Of a DNA stretch of 64,000 nucleotides, positions 1-9,844 are shown in pieces (within the stretch, counting starts at the first letter, position 1; every line of letters starts with the position of its first letter). Both the position numbers and the translations under genes were made by a program. Below the pieces are notes generated by a model, which saw only the letters and a program-made list of their open reading frames with translations, was not told the origin of the DNA and made no database searches. This DNA is from Haliclona indistincta (lineage: Eukaryota > Porifera > Demospongiae > Haplosclerida > Chalinidae): NCBI GenBank assembly GCA_964017065.1, contig OZ024784.1, positions 13,745,152 to 13,809,151 on the forward strand, written 5' to 3'.

Positions 1-167
1 ATAATACTCCATGGTACTGGAGACCAGAGTTTGACCATCCTCTTGGTGAACCAGTCGGTCTACCATCATACACTGATGGGATGTGGAAACGAACATTTGC
101 ATCTGGAACAGAAGTGATGTTTGATACATCCACAAATAAAGGAACAATCCAATGGACCAAATCCTAA
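1..167 (+). CDS. Secreted glycoside-hydrolase-like protein, 3' end of an upstream tandem copy (cut by window edge)
   Basis: Only the last ~54 codons are inside the window, in frame from base 2 or 3 to a TAA at 165-167. They are nearly identical to the end of the next copy downstream (WYWRPEFDHPLGEPVG, then a C-terminal GTIQW motif; the last residues are TKS here and SKS in the next copy). The 95 bp after the stop, including the AATGAAGCAATGA stretch just before the next ATG, also repeat after the next copy. This is therefore the first of at least three tandem copies. Start and upstream structure are outside the window. Confidence 0.85.
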   Translation, partial: NTPWYWRPEFDHPLGEPVGLPSYTDGMWKRTFASGTEVMFDTSTNKGTIQWTKS

Positions 168-262
168 TTTTTTGCTGCATGTATCTATAATGCTAGATGT
201 ATATATTGCATTTGTGCTCATGTATTGAATTATCTAATCAATGAAGCAATGATTTTTGTTTT

Positions 263-1345
263 ATGGGGAAGGTTATTCATACAACATGTGACACGACACG
301 ACTAACAGGCAAGATGTTGGTAACAGTGTTTGCTGCAGTGATAGCTGTACTAGTAACCACTAGTGGTGCTACCCTCCCTCAGTTCTCATGGGATACTCTA
401 CCAGTGTTCTTCCACTCCTCCAACTCTAGTGGACCATACTCTGCTGATGCTATTCGTGTGATATCCAAGTATTCAATGGTTACTATTGAGAAATGGCAGG
501 GCCATGATATGAAGAATGTGGATGATGAAGATCAGATGGTGCTAGCAATGAAAGCTATAAAGCAAGCTAATCCAAAGGTTGCCACATATTTCTACATGAA
601 TTCTTTCAAGGATCGTCCAGAAATGACACGCATGGCTCGTGAATTGGAACAGCATCAAGATTGGATCCTACACAATGACGATGGCAAGCCAGTGAAGAAT
701 TCTCAAGGATTTCTTGTGTTTGATCAATCCAATCCTGATGTGAGGCAGTGGTGGTTGAAGACATGTTTGGATGCTGTATCAGCAGCTGATGGAGATGGTT
801 GTTACTGTGACTCTTCACAACGCACTGACTCAGCTTTCCCAAATGTTTCTGCAACTAAAATGCAAGAGTGGTCTAAAGGATTACTCACACTGACTCAAGA
901 CGTGCAAGAAAAATTAGGAAACGACAAACTCCTAATAGGCAAGGTTCCTGATCAGCCATATGTGAAGGCAGTTCAAATAGAGTTCTTCGAATCTAACAAC
1001 GACTCAATCATTTCTCTAATGGAAGGAGTAAAGAATGGCAAAGTAATGCAAGCACATGTTGGTCTCAGCAAAAACAACAACTGTAAAGGAGATATAACCA
1101 ACGTTCTTGCTGCCTTCCTGATAGGAGCTGGCAAGTACTCATACTATGGATGTGGTGACTGGCATGCTTCAGGAAATGATAATACTCCATGGTACTGGAG
1201 ACCAGAGTTTGACCATCCTCTTGGTGAACCAGTCGGTCTACCATCATACACTGATGGAATGTGGAAACGAACATTTGCATCTGGAACAGAAGTGATGTTT
1301 GATACATCCACAAATAAAGGAACAATCCAATGGAGCAAATCCTAA
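263..1345 (+). CDS. Secreted TIM-barrel glycoside-hydrolase-like protein, tandem copy 2
   Basis: Single-exon ORF of 360 aa. The first ATG is at 263; the next in-frame ATG (codon 18, MLVTVFAAVIAVLVTTSGA) starts a clean signal peptide and may be the real start. The rest looks like an extracellular (beta/alpha)8 enzyme of the uncharacterised 'glycosyl-hydrolase-like' class: FYMNSF strand at ~110-115, DQSNPDVRQWW at ~154-164, and an acidic/aromatic DGDGCYCDSS segment at ~177-186 where catalytic acids of such barrels often lie. N-X-S/T sites and paired cysteines in the last third fit secretion. Substrate is unknown. It is 90+% identical to the copy at 1440 over the first ~240 residues and differs more in the last ~120. 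The family call rests on overall pattern, not on a catalytic signature I can prove. Confidence 0.8.
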   Translation: MGKVIHTTCDTTRLTGKMLVTVFAAVIAVLVTTSGATLPQFSWDTLPVFFHSSNSSGPYSADAIRVISKYSMVTIEKWQGHDMKNVDDEDQMVLAMKAIKQANPKVATYFYMNSFKDRPEMTRMARELEQHQDWILHNDDGKPVKNSQGFLVFDQSNPDVRQWWLKTCLDAVSAADGDGCYCDSSQRTDSAFPNVSATKMQEWSKGLLTLTQDVQEKLGNDKLLIGKVPDQPYVKAVQIEFFESNNDSIISLMEGVKNGKVMQAHVGLSKNNNCKGDITNVLAAFLIGAGKYSYYGCGDWHASGNDNTPWYWRPEFDHPLGEPVGLPSYTDGMWKRTFASGTEVMFDTSTNKGTIQWSKS

Positions 1346-1439
1346 TTTTTTTGCTGCATGTATCTATAATGCTAGATGTATATTGCATTTGTGCTCATGC
1401 ATTGAATTATCTAGTCAATGAAGCAATGATTTTTGTTTT

Positions 1440-2522
1440 ATGGGGAAGGTTATTCATACAACATGTGACACGACACGACTAACAGGCAAGATGTTGGTAA
1501 CAGTGTTTGCTGCAGTGATAGCTGTACTAGTAACCACTAGTGGTGCTACCCTCCCTCAGTTCTCATGGGATACTCTACCAGTGTTCTTCCACTCCTCCAA
1601 CTCTAGTGGACCATACTCTGCTGATGCTATTCGTGTGATATCCAAGTATTCAATGGTTACTATTGAGAAATGGCAGGGCCATGATATGAAGAATGTGGAT
1701 GATGAAGATCAGATGGTGCTAGCAATGAAAGCTATAAAGCAAGCTAATCCAAAGGTTGCCACATATTTCTACATGAATTCTTTCAAGGATCGTCCAGAAA
1801 TGACACGCATGGCTCGTGAATTGGAACAGCATCAAGATTGGATCCTACACAATGACGATGGCAAGCCAGTGAAGAATTCTCAAGGATTTCTTGTGTTTGA
1901 TCAATCCAATCCTGATGTGAGGCAGTGGTGGTTGAAGACATGTTTGGATGCTGTATCAGCAGCTGATGGAGATGGTTGCTTTTGTGACTCTTCACAACAC
2001 ACTGACTCAGCTTTCCCAAATGTTTCTGCAACTAAAATGCAAGAGTGGTCTAAAGGATTACTCACACTGACTCAAGACGTGCAAGAAAAATTAGGAAACG
2101 ACAAACTCTTGATTGGCAAGGTTCCTGATCAGCCATATGTGAAGGCAGTTCAGATTGAGGCTTTTCAACCCAACAATAGATCAATCAATTCTCTAATGGA
2201 AGGAGTGAAGAATGGCAAAGTAATACAAGCACACATGGAGAAGCTACCAGCTGGTGGATGCATGGGTAACATCACCAACCATCTTGCTGCCTTTCTAATC
2301 GGTGCTGGTAACTACTCCTACTATGGGTGTGGCAGCTGGAATCTTCCGGGCAACAGCAACGAGTCATGGTACTGGAGACCGGAGTTTGACTATCCTCTTG
2401 GTGAGCCAGTTGGTCCGCCATTGTTTGATGGAGAATTATGGCAACGCAGGTTTGTATCAGAGACATTAGTGAAATTCGATATAACCACCAACCAAGGATC
2501 AATCCACTGGGACTACAGTTAG
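1440..2522 (+). CDS. Secreted TIM-barrel glycoside-hydrolase-like protein, tandem copy 3
   Basis: Single-exon 360-aa ORF, 1,177 bp downstream of the previous copy and of identical length. The first ~235 residues are almost the same as copy 2 at both protein and DNA level; changes include GCYCDSSQRT to GCFCDSSQHT. From about residue 240 the protein diverges in the loop region (MEKLPAGGCMGN here, VGLSKNNNCKGD in copy 2) and at the C-terminus (GSIHWDYS). The window-edge copy shares copy 2's C-terminus, so the set is a mosaic. It has the same signal peptide and the same acidic barrel motif. Function is inferred only to the level of a probable extracellular carbohydrate-active enzyme. Confidence 0.8.
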   Translation: MGKVIHTTCDTTRLTGKMLVTVFAAVIAVLVTTSGATLPQFSWDTLPVFFHSSNSSGPYSADAIRVISKYSMVTIEKWQGHDMKNVDDEDQMVLAMKAIKQANPKVATYFYMNSFKDRPEMTRMARELEQHQDWILHNDDGKPVKNSQGFLVFDQSNPDVRQWWLKTCLDAVSAADGDGCFCDSSQHTDSAFPNVSATKMQEWSKGLLTLTQDVQEKLGNDKLLIGKVPDQPYVKAVQIEAFQPNNRSINSLMEGVKNGKVIQAHMEKLPAGGCMGNITNHLAAFLIGAGNYSYYGCGSWNLPGNSNESWYWRPEFDYPLGEPVGPPLFDGELWQRRFVSETLVKFDITTNQGSIHWDYS

Positions 2523-2620
2523 AATACATGCACCAACGTGCTGACTTTGTTAAAGTTGTATATCAATACTATTGTACAAATAACTAAAATTGTTGATAAA
2601 AAAAATTCAATCACAAATTG

Positions 2621-3469
2621 TTAGTTCTTGCGAAACAAAAGCAGAACATAGTTTCTGATGAATTGTGCAGTAACAGCACACACTATAATGATAGGGCATG
2701 CTAGGCTCAACCACCATATAACATGATTATTTATATTAGCAGTGAACCAGGAGGAGTACAATGCTAGACCAATGGTAAGCATAGCTCCAGTGAATGTGAC
2801 AGACGTTCCTGAAAAAGCATGCATCCGTTTGATGATGGCTCTCTTCATCTTGATGGGCATGACCTCAGGATACATTGCCACAATCCCATTACTAGCTTGC
2901 ACAGCCAGTAGGCAGCACACAATGATACCAGTGAACCCGTGCCATGTGGTATAGTGGAGGGCCTTGTTGATGTACTTGTTATAGCTAATGATAGCTAGAC
3001 CAGTGTATGCACAGCACATCCCACATGCCTGCATCACCCAATGCCAACGCGTCTTGTCGTTTCGAGGACTGTTCACCATGGGCGAAAACCACGGAGAGAA
3101 AATCAGTATGGATTCTGCCATCAAAATCATGAACTGGAAATGAAAAAGTAAAAGAGTCTAGCTCTGTGGTCAACACGTGAACACTCACCGATAGACACAT
3201 TAAAGTTGGATGCCATGAAAATAGACCTGAATAAAGTAATCAAGTGTTTAAAAGTCGATAAATAATTTACTCTTACTTGTTCCTGGTCGGGCTGTCCATG
3301 CTATGAAGGCACTGAAGGAAACCATGACAATGTGAGGTACTGCAGCCACTACCATTGCCCCAAAACTTCGCTGCTTGATTTTTTGGTTTAAATGTTTCTC
3401 AAATTTATTGCCCAACGCCTCTTGAACTTCCTGCATTCCTTTTTGTAGATTCTTTCGTACTTCAGCCAT
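2621..3469 (-). CDS. CYB561D2: Cytochrome b561 domain-containing transmembrane reductase (CYB561D2-like)
   Basis: Three exons: 3469-3277, 3226-3189 and 3133-2621, with GT-AG introns of 50 and 55 bp; phases close to give 247 aa. The product is a multi-pass protein of the cytochrome b561 family, which moves electrons from ascorbate across endomembranes through two haem b groups. Visible features are a hydrophobic first helix (VPHIVMVSFSAFIAW), ESILIFSPWF, a helix ending in WHWVMQ, the family-typical HYTTWHGFTGIIVCC with haem-ligand-type histidines, and KRMHAFSG. The N-terminal ~40 residues are charged and helical. Length and helix order fit the short D1/D2 subfamily. The D2-type assignment is from memory of the family; D1 versus D2 cannot be decided. 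Confidence 0.88.
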
Positions 3470-3625
3470 TATTCTTTCCCGTATCCGGAAGTAGCTAGAT
3501 TACGGTTTAATGTACGGCTTACGGCTTAATGTACGGTTTGAGATTACGACTGTGAACGGCTAGTAGGTGCAGCAAATTAAGAGCGAGCGAGAGCGAGAAG
3601 GAAAGCAAGCCGTAAGCTTTTAAAA
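3470..3625. promoter_or_regulatory. Bidirectional promoter between CYB561D2-like and ATP synthase e genes
   Basis: Only 156 bp separate the two divergent start codons, so both 5' UTRs and promoters must lie here. The stretch carries short repeats (GTACGG and TACGGCTTA motifs, then GAGCGAGCGAGAGCGAGA) and no clear TATA box. Shared regulation is inferred from the spacing alone. Confidence 0.55.
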
Positions 3626-3906
3626 ATGCCGGTTTCGCCTCTTATCAAGGTAAAACTTTGGTCTTTTGGATACTTTATAACTCAATTGTGCGTTTTTCAG
3701 TTTTCTAGATACAGTGCTTTGTTGCTGGGCGTGGCCTATGGGACCAGCAGAAGCAGTAAGTATATAAACTACTAGGGCTCTGATTTATGATAAAATGTAG
3801 AATGAACAATTGTAACTATATACTGTATCATTCTTATTAAGAAATATTGAAGCGGAGAGAAGAGAAAAACAAGAAATTCCAAGAAACACTACAGAAAATC
3901 AAGTAG
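3626..3906 (+). CDS. ATP5ME: ATP synthase membrane subunit e
   Basis: A tiny three-exon gene: 3626-3649, 3701-3755 and 3842-3906, GT-AG introns, 47 aa. Subunit e is a single-pass inner-mitochondrial-membrane protein of the F1Fo ATP synthase that helps dimerise the complex and curve cristae. The sequence shows the family block almost unchanged: VSPLIK, then RYSALLLGVAYGTSRS (the transmembrane helix with its small-residue GxxxG-like face), then a basic, glutamine-rich coiled tail (KRREEKNKKF). It is shorter than the usual ~70 aa because the tail is reduced. All exon phases close and the stop falls at 3904. Confidence 0.9.
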
Positions 3907-4293
3907 AATGAATGTCTGTTTCAAGTAGCCACTATTATCTATACTAATAGTAAGTTTTTAATCTCAAATTGATAATACTGTACTTGTCCATTTAGATCTA
4001 GAGTCAATCTATTTTTTATGTGTTCTCTAACTGTATAAGCACAGCACTATTTCTTGCAGGTTTGTAAATTACAACCAAGATCAAGTCTCAAGAATTGCTG
4101 ACTTTGTAGAAATATATTTGCCAGCTTGTTCACTACATAAGTCACAACAAGTTTTTGTTTAATGGGCGGTGGCTTTCTGGTGATCTTTAATTAGAACAAT
4201 CTATATCATAAGCCTTGTAAAGGAAGTGGCAGGACATTCGCTTTGTCTTGTTCGGCGAGGCCTGATGCCTCAACATAGTAATACCAGCTGCTA
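3907..4293. other. Intergenic, nothing recognised
   Basis: AT-rich sequence holding the 3' UTR of the ATP synthase e gene and the upstream region of the RING gene. I see no open frame, repeat or RNA gene. Confidence 0.5.
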
Positions 4294-5582
4294 ATGAATG
4301 ATAAGAACCATAGTCCCGTGGTGGCGTACGCGCTAGCCACGTCAGCGCTGTTGCTGGCTGCTCTTTTGATGTGTCTGTGTCTTCTTTGTTGTGCTAAATG
4401 GTACCAGTGCGTTGTTACAATGATGCTCTCGATTGACTGCGTGTGCCTTTAGTCCAGATTGGAGGCAAGCAAGAAGAATAAAGACTCGTAGAGACCGACT
4501 GCTAAAGTGCTGCAAAAAGGTACATAAGTTACGTGATACATGCTCATGTATACTGAGGTATAATCGAGTGTACATATCTGATCCATCATCTATTGAAGTG
4601 GTTTGTGGGTAAGACCGGTCCATAGTTTATTGGTTAGTTATACATGTATGTGGTCATGCAAAAAACAACTTTAAATTACCACATGTCCCAAGAAATCAAT
4701 GCTTCTGAAATCATTGTTCAGAAGCAAGAAATCAAGAAATCATTGTTACTGTTTGGTGTCTTGCATGCTGAGGTCATGGAGGCAGATGTGTGCGTATTTT
4801 AAGCCGCTGGCATGTTTTTGTGAACTCTAGTTGTTTGATTGATATGTTGTATATTGTTCAGATAAAGTATCGATTGAAAGCAGTTGATCCTGAGTTAGCG
4901 GTCTCTGAGGTACGTGCTAGCCATATGCTGTACAAGGAGCACATATGACTGTACTAAAGTCTCTCTCTCTCTCTTCTAGTCATGTGCTGTGTGTCTTGAT
5001 GATTTTGAGGAGAATGAATCAATACTATTGTGTCCTTGTAGCTGCAAGCATGGTTATCATAAAAAGTAGGCTATCAATTCTTTTTATGCAGCATATCACC
5101 TGTCATGAGTGCTATTGTGAAACTGTGATATCTATTGAATATTTTACCAGCACATGAGTGTGGTAGTATTATATACACATGTGGTAACTATAATCTCTTG
5201 ATACTGTTATATGCACTGCATAATACAGTTATACACACTTTTATTGGCGCTATTGTAACAATCACTTTAAGTATTTTTAATGCATGATTGCTGATACATG
5301 TGGTTAGGAAGTCTATTACACAGCATGACAGCTGCACATGCCCAGCATATGCTCTATCATGTGTAGTGTTTCCTATTATTATGATTGTTACATGTTTTTG
5401 AATGACTCAATAGTGATAGTGACCTTACCAGGGCATGTTATCCTATAGCAGTATGGTTACTTGTATTCTGCTACAGCTGTATTGGTGACTGGTTGATTGA
5501 TACTCCTCTTTGTCCGATATGCAAGAAAGCCGTTCTTCCTCCCAGCACAGAGCGTACACCTCTGCTACTCACTAACTCATAA
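4294..5582 (+). CDS. Single-pass membrane RING-H2 E3 ubiquitin ligase (RNF24/RNF122-like)
   Basis: Five exons: 4294-4400, 4453-4519, 4862-4909, 4980-5065 and 5477-5582; phases close to 137 aa. The N-terminus is followed by a transmembrane helix (ALLLAALLMCLCLLCC), a basic juxtamembrane stretch (RQARRIKTRRDRLLK), and then a complete RING-H2: CAVC, a C-x-H-x2-H-x2-C core (CKHGYHKNC), WLIDTPLCPIC. This cross-brace binds two zinc ions and recruits an E2 enzyme. TM plus C-terminal RING at this size is the RNF24/RNF122 arrangement. Substrate and membrane (probably Golgi/ER/endosome) are inferred. The fourth exon carries most of the RING and the fifth the last zinc ligands. Confidence 0.87.
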
Positions 5583-5919
5583 CCCTCACCATCTTGTATC
5601 ATTGTGTCAGACTTTAATGATAATGCAAATTCACTTCATCACACATATTCTAACAATATCACTGAGCCATTTATTTTGAGTTGACAGGTACATTATCATT
5701 TTGTCCTTATTCACTAATCATCTGGCAATATTAATTCACTTTTCATTACATGTATCATCATAGGCGCGGTCGATTATGGACTCCTGGTATGATGGTATCA
5801 TTGATTTAAGACATTGCAAACATTGTACAGTACCTGCATGTAAATCATGCATAATTAGCGCCACGTTGGCCGGTTAGGCGTGGTGGCGTGGGAGTGGTCT
5901 TATAACAGTAAAAAAGAAG
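5583..5919. other. Intergenic, nothing recognised
   Basis: Contains the 3' UTR of the RING gene and the upstream region of the wolframin gene. AT-rich up to ~5850, then a more GC-rich ~70 bp (CACGTTGGCCGG area) just before the wolframin ATG, as expected for its promoter. Confidence 0.5.
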
Positions 5920-8593
5920 ATGGAAGAACAGGCTAACGTGGTGATTCGACGTAGGATGGTCGAAGCTGTTCGGGCAGAGATACCGGATAACAGCAGTATT
6001 GAAGAAGATGATTTTAAGTCGAGTTCATTTATTAATGGCTTGTTAGACAAAGGAAGAGGGTTGATGCACAAGGCAGAGCAGACGGGTTTTCACGAGCTCT
6101 CATCTGTTGTTCAGAGCCTGAACGTTTTCGTCGAAGCGGCGGCTAAAGGATCAAAAGAAGCTACCAAGACGCTCAAGTTGTTTGCAGAGGAGAGAAGCAA
6201 AGACGTGATCGAACAGCTACCAGACGAGTTGCAAGAGATATTGGGAGTGTTTGCTGGAGGGTCCGAGACTGAGCAAGCTGCTCTTCGCGTTGCAAGTGAC
6301 ATGTTTGACATAATGGCGGGAGATGAACCGGATCGTGTGATACCTAGGGATCATCTGGCTGAAGCAGCTCAGAAACTGATGATGAAGGAAGTCGAGGTGG
6401 TTGGACCTACTGCAGCAAAATCAGCTGAGGACTTCCGTCAGTCTGTCAACAAACTGCTTTTTGTTGCTCTTGTAGACTCAAAGAATGGACCTGTGGTAAG
6501 TACAGTGGTCTGTATACTAACTACATGTTTCTACACATAAATGAATGTAATACTGACTGTTGACGAATCTTGTGTTATCTGTACTAAGGTTACGCGTGAG
6601 TCGTTCTGCTATGTTGCGTGCAAGTATGCTAAAGGAGAGATGCCAATATCACTGCTGGGTGATTCTGACTCACAACTATCACCAGAAGATACTCTTACAT
6701 TCAATAAGGCCAACTGGATCAAGAAGGTAATATAGCTTCCTCTTCATGTATTAATGCATGTGGTTGCCAAATACTAATAATACCATCTTTTCTATGTTAC
6801 AGTTCACTGAGTACCCGAGGTACACCAAACGCTATTTGATGTCTTCATCTATGCAATATATTGAGAAGCATGGTGTTCGTTGGGTTTGGTCGCTGTTCTC
6901 TCTTAAGCAGTTTTACTTCTTCCTTTTTGTCTACCTTGTCCCAAAAATCAACATCAGCTTTGTTCTCACCACTTTAGCTACCATCATATTCTTTGGCTCT
7001 TTCGTTGTGATGTGTATTTGTACTCTACAAGTGGCATCCCAGTCACGTCGAGTTGATACTGTTATCGGAACTTCTCATGTGTTCAAGAACTACCTGATTA
7101 ACACTAAACTGATGGAGCACAGGCTGATAAAACGTCTTGCTGTGCCATACTTGTCCTTCCTTGGAGCTCTTCTCTTGGCTGTGTTGACTATAGGAGGAGC
7201 ATATCAGCAGCTGATCTATTATAACGTACTAGCAGTGACTGCTGGGGCAATGGCTGGTGCTGTGTTCTTCACTTTCAACTGCTGGCGATCACCTCTTGTG
7301 GTACTATCTGTAATGACTCGTCTTCCTGGCTGGTTTATGGTGTTTCTATATCTCATCAAAGTATGGTGGCCTGTTCCAGAGTTCTTATTCTTCTTTGGAA
7401 AGCAGATTATAGCCATTCCAGTTCTTCCTGGTGTCTACCTTGACTTCAATCTAACAACACTCCTTCAAGTTCCATTACAGATAGTGTTGATAGTATGGTT
7501 TGCTTACCAACAGTCCTGGCACAATTTATATTCCGGTATTGGACCTTATGTATTGTTTATTAGCTGGTGGATCTTTTGCAGGGACTTGGTTAATCAGGGA
7601 TCATTGCTTTACTTTATATTGCTCATTCCTGGCATCTTTCTCTGCATCGCTCTTCTTCCATTCATGCTCATGCTCATACCACTCTCTCCGCTGCTTGTGC
7701 TGTTTTACTATGGCATGTCATGGCAGTTTGTAACATCTCTCTCAATCGTGATCGCAGGTGGTCTAGTTATTTGGAAACTCATAACCAGCTATAAATGGTT
7801 GAAAGAGACCCAGTTGTTGAATATTCCATTGGAGTACCTTATTTTAGGCCAGTTGATGGTATTGTTGCCTATCCTTCTTGGAGTCACAGTTAGCTATGCT
7901 CAGTCATTCAAACCATCTGCTCTTCCACTGGTAACTGTTGACCAGTACTCTAACTATTGTAGCCCTCATCTCTGGAAAGACCATGGCAACTCTATTCAGA
8001 CTCAACTAAATTGCTACCACCTCAAGGATAGGCTGTTGGAGGCTAGTGCTGTGGTTGAGTCAGTTCAGATTACTCAAGTGACCAACAGTCATCATGACAG
8101 CTTGGTAAAGCTGCCTGATGCAGCCCGTATCTCTCTCACCTGTCTAATGGGCGAGACTACTCCAATGTGCGGCAATGATGAGTCCATGATAACGTGCGTC
8201 TATAAAGGATGTCACTTTGATTCTGGAAACACATACGAGATAACAATAAAAGTCTTGTTAGAACCTAGCAATCTACCAGCCTCGCTGACTGCCATTGTGG
8301 GACATTCTCAACTAAATGAACCAGTGTTTCTAAACCTTGCTGAAAGCAGTGCAGTGAAGTTTAATGCCACTATTGTTAGCGGAATGGGGTCTGAATCACT
8401 TACACTCCGTCTAAAGCTACTCTCATCTTCCAGTGGTAATTACTCTGCATCTTCAGCTCCTGATATAGAAAAAGCTGGTTACACAATAATGACTAGCTTT
8501 GGTGAGGGACTGCAAAGAACTATTAACTTTCTGCTAGAGATTGTCCTTGGATACACTCCATCAGACCATTACAAACCAAGACAGCAGCAGTAG
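5920..8593 (+). CDS. WFS1: Wolframin, ER membrane glycoprotein
   Basis: Three exons: 5920-6495, 6589-6726 and 6803-8593, phases closing to 834 aa (human ~890). Wolframin is an endoplasmic-reticulum membrane protein involved in Ca2+ balance and the unfolded-protein response. The cytosolic N-terminal ~250 residues form a helical repeat region with acidic segments; ~46 residues (VTRESFCYVACKYAKG) come from the middle exon. Next is FTEYPRYTKRYLMSSSMQYIE, which matches the conserved wolframin block before the membrane domain as remembered, then about nine to eleven hydrophobic helices (residues ~265-620), and a luminal C-terminal domain with spaced cysteines (CLMGETTPMC, CVYKGC) ending without an ER retrieval motif. 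The long last exon holds the whole membrane and luminal part. Confidence 0.9.
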
Positions 8594-9844
8594 TATAGAA
8601 ACAGCCGATGTTTGTGTGCTAAAAATACAATTTATAATACCATAATGTCGTAGTACATACAGTACAGTCTGAATCCTGTTCGGTCACGCCCTCGTGGCTA
8701 TTGAGCGGAAGAGGCGGTTGTTTGTTTTGCAAAATTCTTTGCTTGCTGGCTGGTAGCAGAGATCGCAGAGTAACGACTGGATCCACGTTATAAAGGTGAG
8801 CGGCTTTATGCGACAGGGACAGCAGGCGTGATAGCTACAGCGAGGCATTCTGTGGGCGTTTCTTACAAGTGGCTCATTCATTGTAGTTGTTCGTGGTCTT
8901 GTACACATCTAGTCGTTGTAAATTTAATCGCAACCCTTTAGCTCGGTCATTACTACTAGTATACTGTTGCCTATCAGCTGGTTGTGTTTGTCTCATCTGA
9001 GCTACATGTAGATGTCGAGTGTGGTCGTGTTATTAAGTTCATGAAAGCCCTCATGTTGATTGTATTTGATTTTTAGAATGCTAAAGTTTTGGCACCTGGA
9101 GGCTGAGCATAGCAAACCGAAGTTTTCTCTTTCAGTTTGCATTTATAAGATGAGTAAATGTTATAGGGCTTTGGGGGTGCACCTAGCATGTGCCAGCTTC
9201 ATCTGGGAATGGAGGAGATTATTTTCATAAAGTAGTCAACTTTTACACATTGTGTAGATTCCGATTCAGCGATTTGCCAGTCATTGTAGATATTTTAGAT
9301 TATGGTGCATGCCTGTATGAAATAGAATTATTTTCATGTTATCATTTCATCTCAACAACATTGTTGTAATATTGATGAAGTCTTTGATGTTGCCTTTCAT
9401 GTTACAGTTGTACTATTTTGTTTGTGACGTTTCCAGCCAATGTAGTAGTTGCATAGAACACGAATCAGGGTCTTCTTTGCAGTATGTATTGTAAGGAGCT
9501 TGTTTGTGGTAGAATGAAGTAGCATTTTGTGGCTATAGCCGGTACCTGTGAAGTATGATCCAAGATATGAATGGATTGTTGATACTACTGATGTGTACTT
9601 TAAGTAGCTGTGTGTGTGTGTGCTCTGTGTATCAGATCATTCAGGGTATGTAGAATGATCTAATACAATCATAGCTGTTGTGTTTGTTGAATGTATCTCT
9701 CAAGAGATGGTGTGATTGTAGAAACTGAAAAGTACACAGCACTTGTATACATAATGGGTGAATATGTGGATATCCTCTTACTGTTCTACACATAATGTAC
9801 ATTTAATCATTGCAGGCTGAGTTACTTCGGGCATCTCATCTGCT
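8594..9844. other. Intergenic ~1.25 kb, no gene recognised
   Basis: Contains the 3' UTR of wolframin and the upstream region of the SAM/SH2 adaptor. A short (TG)n run lies at ~9609-9621. Open frames here are short and have neither family resemblance nor supporting splice sites. Confidence 0.5.

Noticed and set aside
1065..1388. Long open frames antisense to the glycosidase-like genes (also at 606, 1783 and 2272)
   Set aside because: They mirror the codon structure of the sense genes and are repeated only because the genes are; no independent signal.
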